DNA from: Pseudomonas mosselii | GTDB taxonomy: Bacteria > Pseudomonadota > Gammaproteobacteria > Pseudomonadales > Pseudomonadaceae | Length of the DNA stretch: 64,000 nt | Assembly (NCBI RefSeq): GCF_005796105.1 | Contig: NZ_VAUO01000002.1 | Location: 1-64,000 of the forward strand | Direction: 5' to 3' | In this document: in pieces, positions 62,053 to 64,000 of the stretch | How positions within the stretch are numbered: the stretch's first letter is position 1 | How the letters are laid out: the number at the start of each line of letters is the position of its first letter | Made by a program: the position numbers and the translations under genes | The notes under the pieces: generated by a model | What the model was told of the DNA's origin: nothing | What the model saw: only the letters and a program-made list of their open reading frames with translations | Databases searched by the model: none

Positions 62053-62616
62053 ATGAGCATCGCATTGAACGGGCTGGGGTGGCAGACCGCCCTCCAGCAG
62101 CAGAACCGCGTCAGCGGCGAACTCGCGTTGAGCCAGTTCACGCCGGTGCAACCGGTAACGGCAACCGCCGATACCACAGCGCAGCGCAACAGCCAGGGCA
62201 GCCTCTCGCAGCACAATACCGAAGACAATCAGAAAGAAGCCTTCGCCAAGCTGCTGGTGATGCTCCAGAACCCCGACAACGATGCGCGCCGGCAGGCCAG
62301 CGTCGGTAAACAGGAGCAAAGCACGGCGGCACAGAACTTCCACGACTATATGGCCAAGTCGCCGGAGGAAAAAATCAAGGAGAAGATGCTTCAGGAGCTG
62401 GGGCTGACCGAGGAGGACTACAACAACCTGCCGCCTGAAAAGAAAGCGCAGATCGACGATAAGATCGCACAACGGATCAAGGAAGACGTCGAAATCAAGA
62501 CCCAAGCCAAACTGCAGCAGCAGGCAGAGAAGCAGGCGCAGCAGGTCGGTAGCGGCCTGGCAGTGGCGGCATCGGAGGCTGAACGTAGCGAGAAACAAAA
62601 GACAGCCGAGCTTTGA
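62053..62616 (+). CDS. Conserved-type hypothetical protein under sigma-54 control
   Basis: 187 aa, unknown. No signal peptide, no membrane segment, no Cys. Residues 1-60 are low-complexity (Gln/Thr/Ala, with many small residues). The segment 60-115 has QKEAFAKLLVMLQNPDND and FHDYMAKSPEEKIKEKMLQELGLTEEDYNNL. 115-160 is strongly helical and charged (KKAQIDDKIAQRIKEDVEIKTQ). The end is Gln/Glu/Lys-rich and probably disordered. An unfolded N-terminus with a helical C-terminus recalls exported flagellar proteins, but this is only resemblance. AGGAACAG precedes the ATG by 3 bases. Surrounded by the cyclase gene and tRNA-Arg. Confidence 0.82.
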   Translation: MSIALNGLGWQTALQQQNRVSGELALSQFTPVQPVTATADTTAQRNSQGSLSQHNTEDNQKEAFAKLLVMLQNPDNDARRQASVGKQEQSTAAQNFHDYMAKSPEEKIKEKMLQELGLTEEDYNNLPPEKKAQIDDKIAQRIKEDVEIKTQAKLQQQAEKQAQQVGSGLAVAASEAERSEKQKTAEL

Positions 62617-62658
62617 ATGGCTGACCGGGACCGGGGCAAGCCCAGCGCATGAGGGGAA

Positions 62659-62735
62659 TGGCGTCCCAGGCAGGATTTGAACCTGCAACCTTCCCCTTAG
62701 GAGGGGGATGCTCTATCCAATTGAGCTACTGAGAC
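62659..62735 (-). tRNA. tRNA-Arg (anticodon CCU)
   Basis: On minus the 77-base gene starts GTCTCAGTAGCTCAATTGGA, with anticodon loop CTCCTAA (anticodon CCT in DNA), TPsiC arm GGTTCAAATCC and acceptor end CTGGGAC-G-CCA. The 7-bp acceptor stem pairs with one G-U. The 3' CCA is encoded. Decodes AGG, a rare Arg codon in Pseudomonas, and such tRNA genes are frequent integration sites. Confidence 0.96.
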
Positions 62736-62799
62736 CTGTCGAGCGTTGTACGCTGAAGACGGCGTGCATGTTAACCAGCATGCAGCCGTTTGTCATGCC

Positions 62800-63411
62800 T
62801 CAATCAGGCAGTTTGCCCGTCGGAGAATTCCCAAGCAGGCCCTGCTCGCGCAAAAGCCCGAGCAATGCCTGCACGACGCTGTCCAGCGGGCCCGAGTTAT
62901 CCAGCACGTGAACGTCGCTGTCATAGGGCGCCAGGCTGGCGTTGCGCGCCAGGCGCTGCTCGATTTCAACGGGGCTCTCTCGCCCACGCGCCAGCAGCCG
63001 GGCACGTAGCACTTCGGGCGCGACGGTAAGGCCAACGGCCAGCAGATCCGGGTAGCGGCGACGCGCTTGCGGCAAATACCCACGTGAGCCATTGACCAGC
63101 ACCGAACGTCCCGCCGCCAGCCACTGCTCAATCTGAACCGGGATGCCATAGCTCAAGCCATTGGCGCGCCAGTCCAAGGCGAATGCGCCCTCTGCGCGCA
63201 TACCTTCGAAACGCTGCGGGTCGACGCCCTGAGCGGCTTCACCCTTAGCCTCGGCAGAGCGGGTGATGACCCTTCGGGCGATGTCTACCCCTGCGACTTG
63301 CAACGCCCCCCTGGCAGCGTCGATCAGGGAATCTTTTCCAGAACCGGACGGTCCGATCAGGAAGATCAGTCGCCCAGGCAGAGGCAATGTGCCGCTTGCG
63401 TCATGTTGCAT
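62800..63411 (-). CDS. phnN: Ribose 1,5-bisphosphate phosphokinase PhnN-like
   Basis: A 203-aa P-loop kinase of the guanylate-kinase-like PhnN family: Walker A LIGPSGSGKDSL close to the N-terminus, VITRSAE, and VLVNGSRGYLPQARRRYP. PhnN makes PRPP from ribose 1,5-bisphosphate in the C-P lyase route. No other phn gene is in the window, so it is either a detached member or serves a salvage role. Start uncertain: ATG at 63411 has no clear ribosome site, and another ATG lies five codons upstream at 63426. Confidence 0.82.
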   Translation of the reverse strand: MQHDASGTLPLPGRLIFLIGPSGSGKDSLIDAARGALQVAGVDIARRVITRSAEAKGEAAQGVDPQRFEGMRAEGAFALDWRANGLSYGIPVQIEQWLAAGRSVLVNGSRGYLPQARRRYPDLLAVGLTVAPEVLRARLLARGRESPVEIEQRLARNASLAPYDSDVHVLDNSGPLDSVVQALLGLLREQGLLGNSPTGKLPD

Positions 63412-63758
63412 AGCCACTATGCTCATTATGAGGGTGAACGCGCGCATTCTAGGCTTTTTCCCTTGTCTTTGCCGCCTGTTACCAGATTTTGACGACAAAG
63501 GCCTGACACCGGTGGGAATGGATGAACGTTAAACTTTTCAAACCAGTGCTCATTTCTGATAATTGGTACTGGCAGAAAGCCTTTATCCAGATCACTATTT
63601 GTCACAGAATTGACGCCAAGGAAACGGCGACATTGAGGCAAGATGACTAACCAAAATCCAACGACGGTTGAACATTTTGTCGTCGCCGCGGTCGTACCAC
63701 CACCGTGCGGCCAATTTGAGAACCGCTTCCCCTGAACCAGAACAACCGGTCAATTTAT
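63412..63758. other. Intergenic region between phnN and amrZ
   Basis: 347 bases without a gene. On plus, AAACTT near 63532 and TCTGA near 63556 resemble an AlgU (ECF) promoter GAACTT-N16/17-TCtGA, but with an 18-base spacer, so only a candidate. amrZ in P. aeruginosa is transcribed by AlgU. The rest shows no repeats or terminators I can support. Confidence 0.4.
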
Positions 63759-64000
63759 ATGCGCCCAATGAAACAGGCTATCTATTCGAGCCGCACCGCT
63801 GACAAGTTCGTCGTCCGCCTGCCAGATGGGATGCGAGAGCGCATTGCCGAGGTAGCGCGCAACCATCACCGCAGCATGAACTCCGAGATCATCGCCCGCC
63901 TGGAACAGAGCCTTCTTCAGGAAGGTGCGCTGGGTGACGAGCTGAGCATGCGCCTGGACAGCCCAGAGCTCAGCCTGCACGAACGCGAGCTGTTGCAGCG
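63759..64000 (+). CDS. amrZ: Ribbon-helix-helix regulator AmrZ (AlgZ), cut by the window end
   Basis: 80 codons are visible before the edge, so the 3' end is missing. The N-terminus ([20 protein letters not shown]) contains the DNA-contacting beta strand KFVVRLP, followed by the helices [24 protein letters not shown], as in P. aeruginosa AmrZ. The regulator controls alginate, motility and c-di-GMP genes; in P. aeruginosa it represses fleQ. The spacer before YSSRT (MRPMKQAI) is shorter than in P. aeruginosa. The ATG at 63759 lacks a visible ribosome site. Confidence 0.93.
   Translation, partial: MRPMKQAIYSSRTADKFVVRLPDGMRERIAEVARNHHRSMNSEIIARLEQSLLQEGALGDELSMRLDSPELSLHERELLQ

Noticed and set aside
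62659..62735. Possible attachment site at tRNA-Arg
   Set aside because: No integrase gene, and no direct repeat of the tRNA 3' end was seen within the window; neighbours are ordinary chromosomal genes.

Overview
This 64-kb window is chromosomal DNA of a Pseudomonas, most likely of the P. putida / P. entomophila group. That assignment rests on the gene order of the flagellar cluster, the bkdR-bkdA1-bkdA2-bkdB-lpdV operon next to it, the FleQ/FleSR regulators, AmrZ at the right edge and the high GC content. No insertion sequence, prophage, CRISPR array or rRNA is visible. There is one tRNA, tRNA-Arg(CCU).

Layout. From about 116 to 23575 all genes lie on the minus strand: the export/switch operon fliLMNOPQR-flhB; fliK with its own promoter; the HptB-HsbR-HsbA signalling module; fliEFGHIJ; the two-component pair fleSR; the master activator fleQ; fliT, fliS, fliD, flaG and the flagellin gene fliC. 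From 23825 to 36857 there is a flagellin-glycosylation island: a FabH-like ketoacyl synthase, a three-module glycosyltransferase, six sugar-tailoring genes (CmcI-like protein, C-methyltransferase-like protein, SDR reductase, RmlC-like epimerase, CDP-glucose 4,6-dehydratase, glucose-1-phosphate cytidylyltransferase) and a four-module glycosyltransferase. From 36931 to 48633 come the hook and rod genes flgL to flgB, still on minus, with a 61-codon secreted orphan between flgF and flgE. Next come cheR and cheV on minus, then flgA, flgM, flgN and the PilZ brake gene flgZ on plus. The remainder is a membrane transporter, the branched-chain keto-acid dehydrogenase operon with its Lrp-type activator, a PAS-GGDEF diguanylate cyclase, an uncharacterised 187-aa gene behind a perfect sigma-54 promoter, tRNA-Arg, phnN, and the 5' part of amrZ.

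How it works together. Reading both strands by eye gives nine candidate sigma-54 (-24/-12) promoters: before fliL, fliK, fliE, fleS, rfbF, flgF, flgB, flgA and the unknown gene at 62053. It also gives three sigma-28 (FliA) promoters: before fliC, cheV and flgM. This matches the FleQ/RpoN -> FleSR -> FliA/FlgM hierarchy known in Pseudomonas. Intrinsic terminators divide the clusters into operons. Several gene products here bind or make c-di-GMP: FleQ, FlgZ and the GGDEF protein. HsbA in P. aeruginosa connects to the same network.

Most interesting parts. (1) A CDP-sugar cassette sits between the two large glycosyltransferases. It predicts a CDP-activated, C-methylated 6-deoxy sugar on flagellin, which I do not recognise as a described pathway. 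It has a sigma-54-like promoter of its own. (2) The unknown gene at 62053-62616 has a textbook sigma-54 promoter and may be an unrecognised member of the flagellar/RpoN regulon. (3) The flgA and cheV promoters interlock on opposite strands within 63 bp, and the flgA transcript would be almost leaderless. All functional calls come from reading the sequence; no database search was run.
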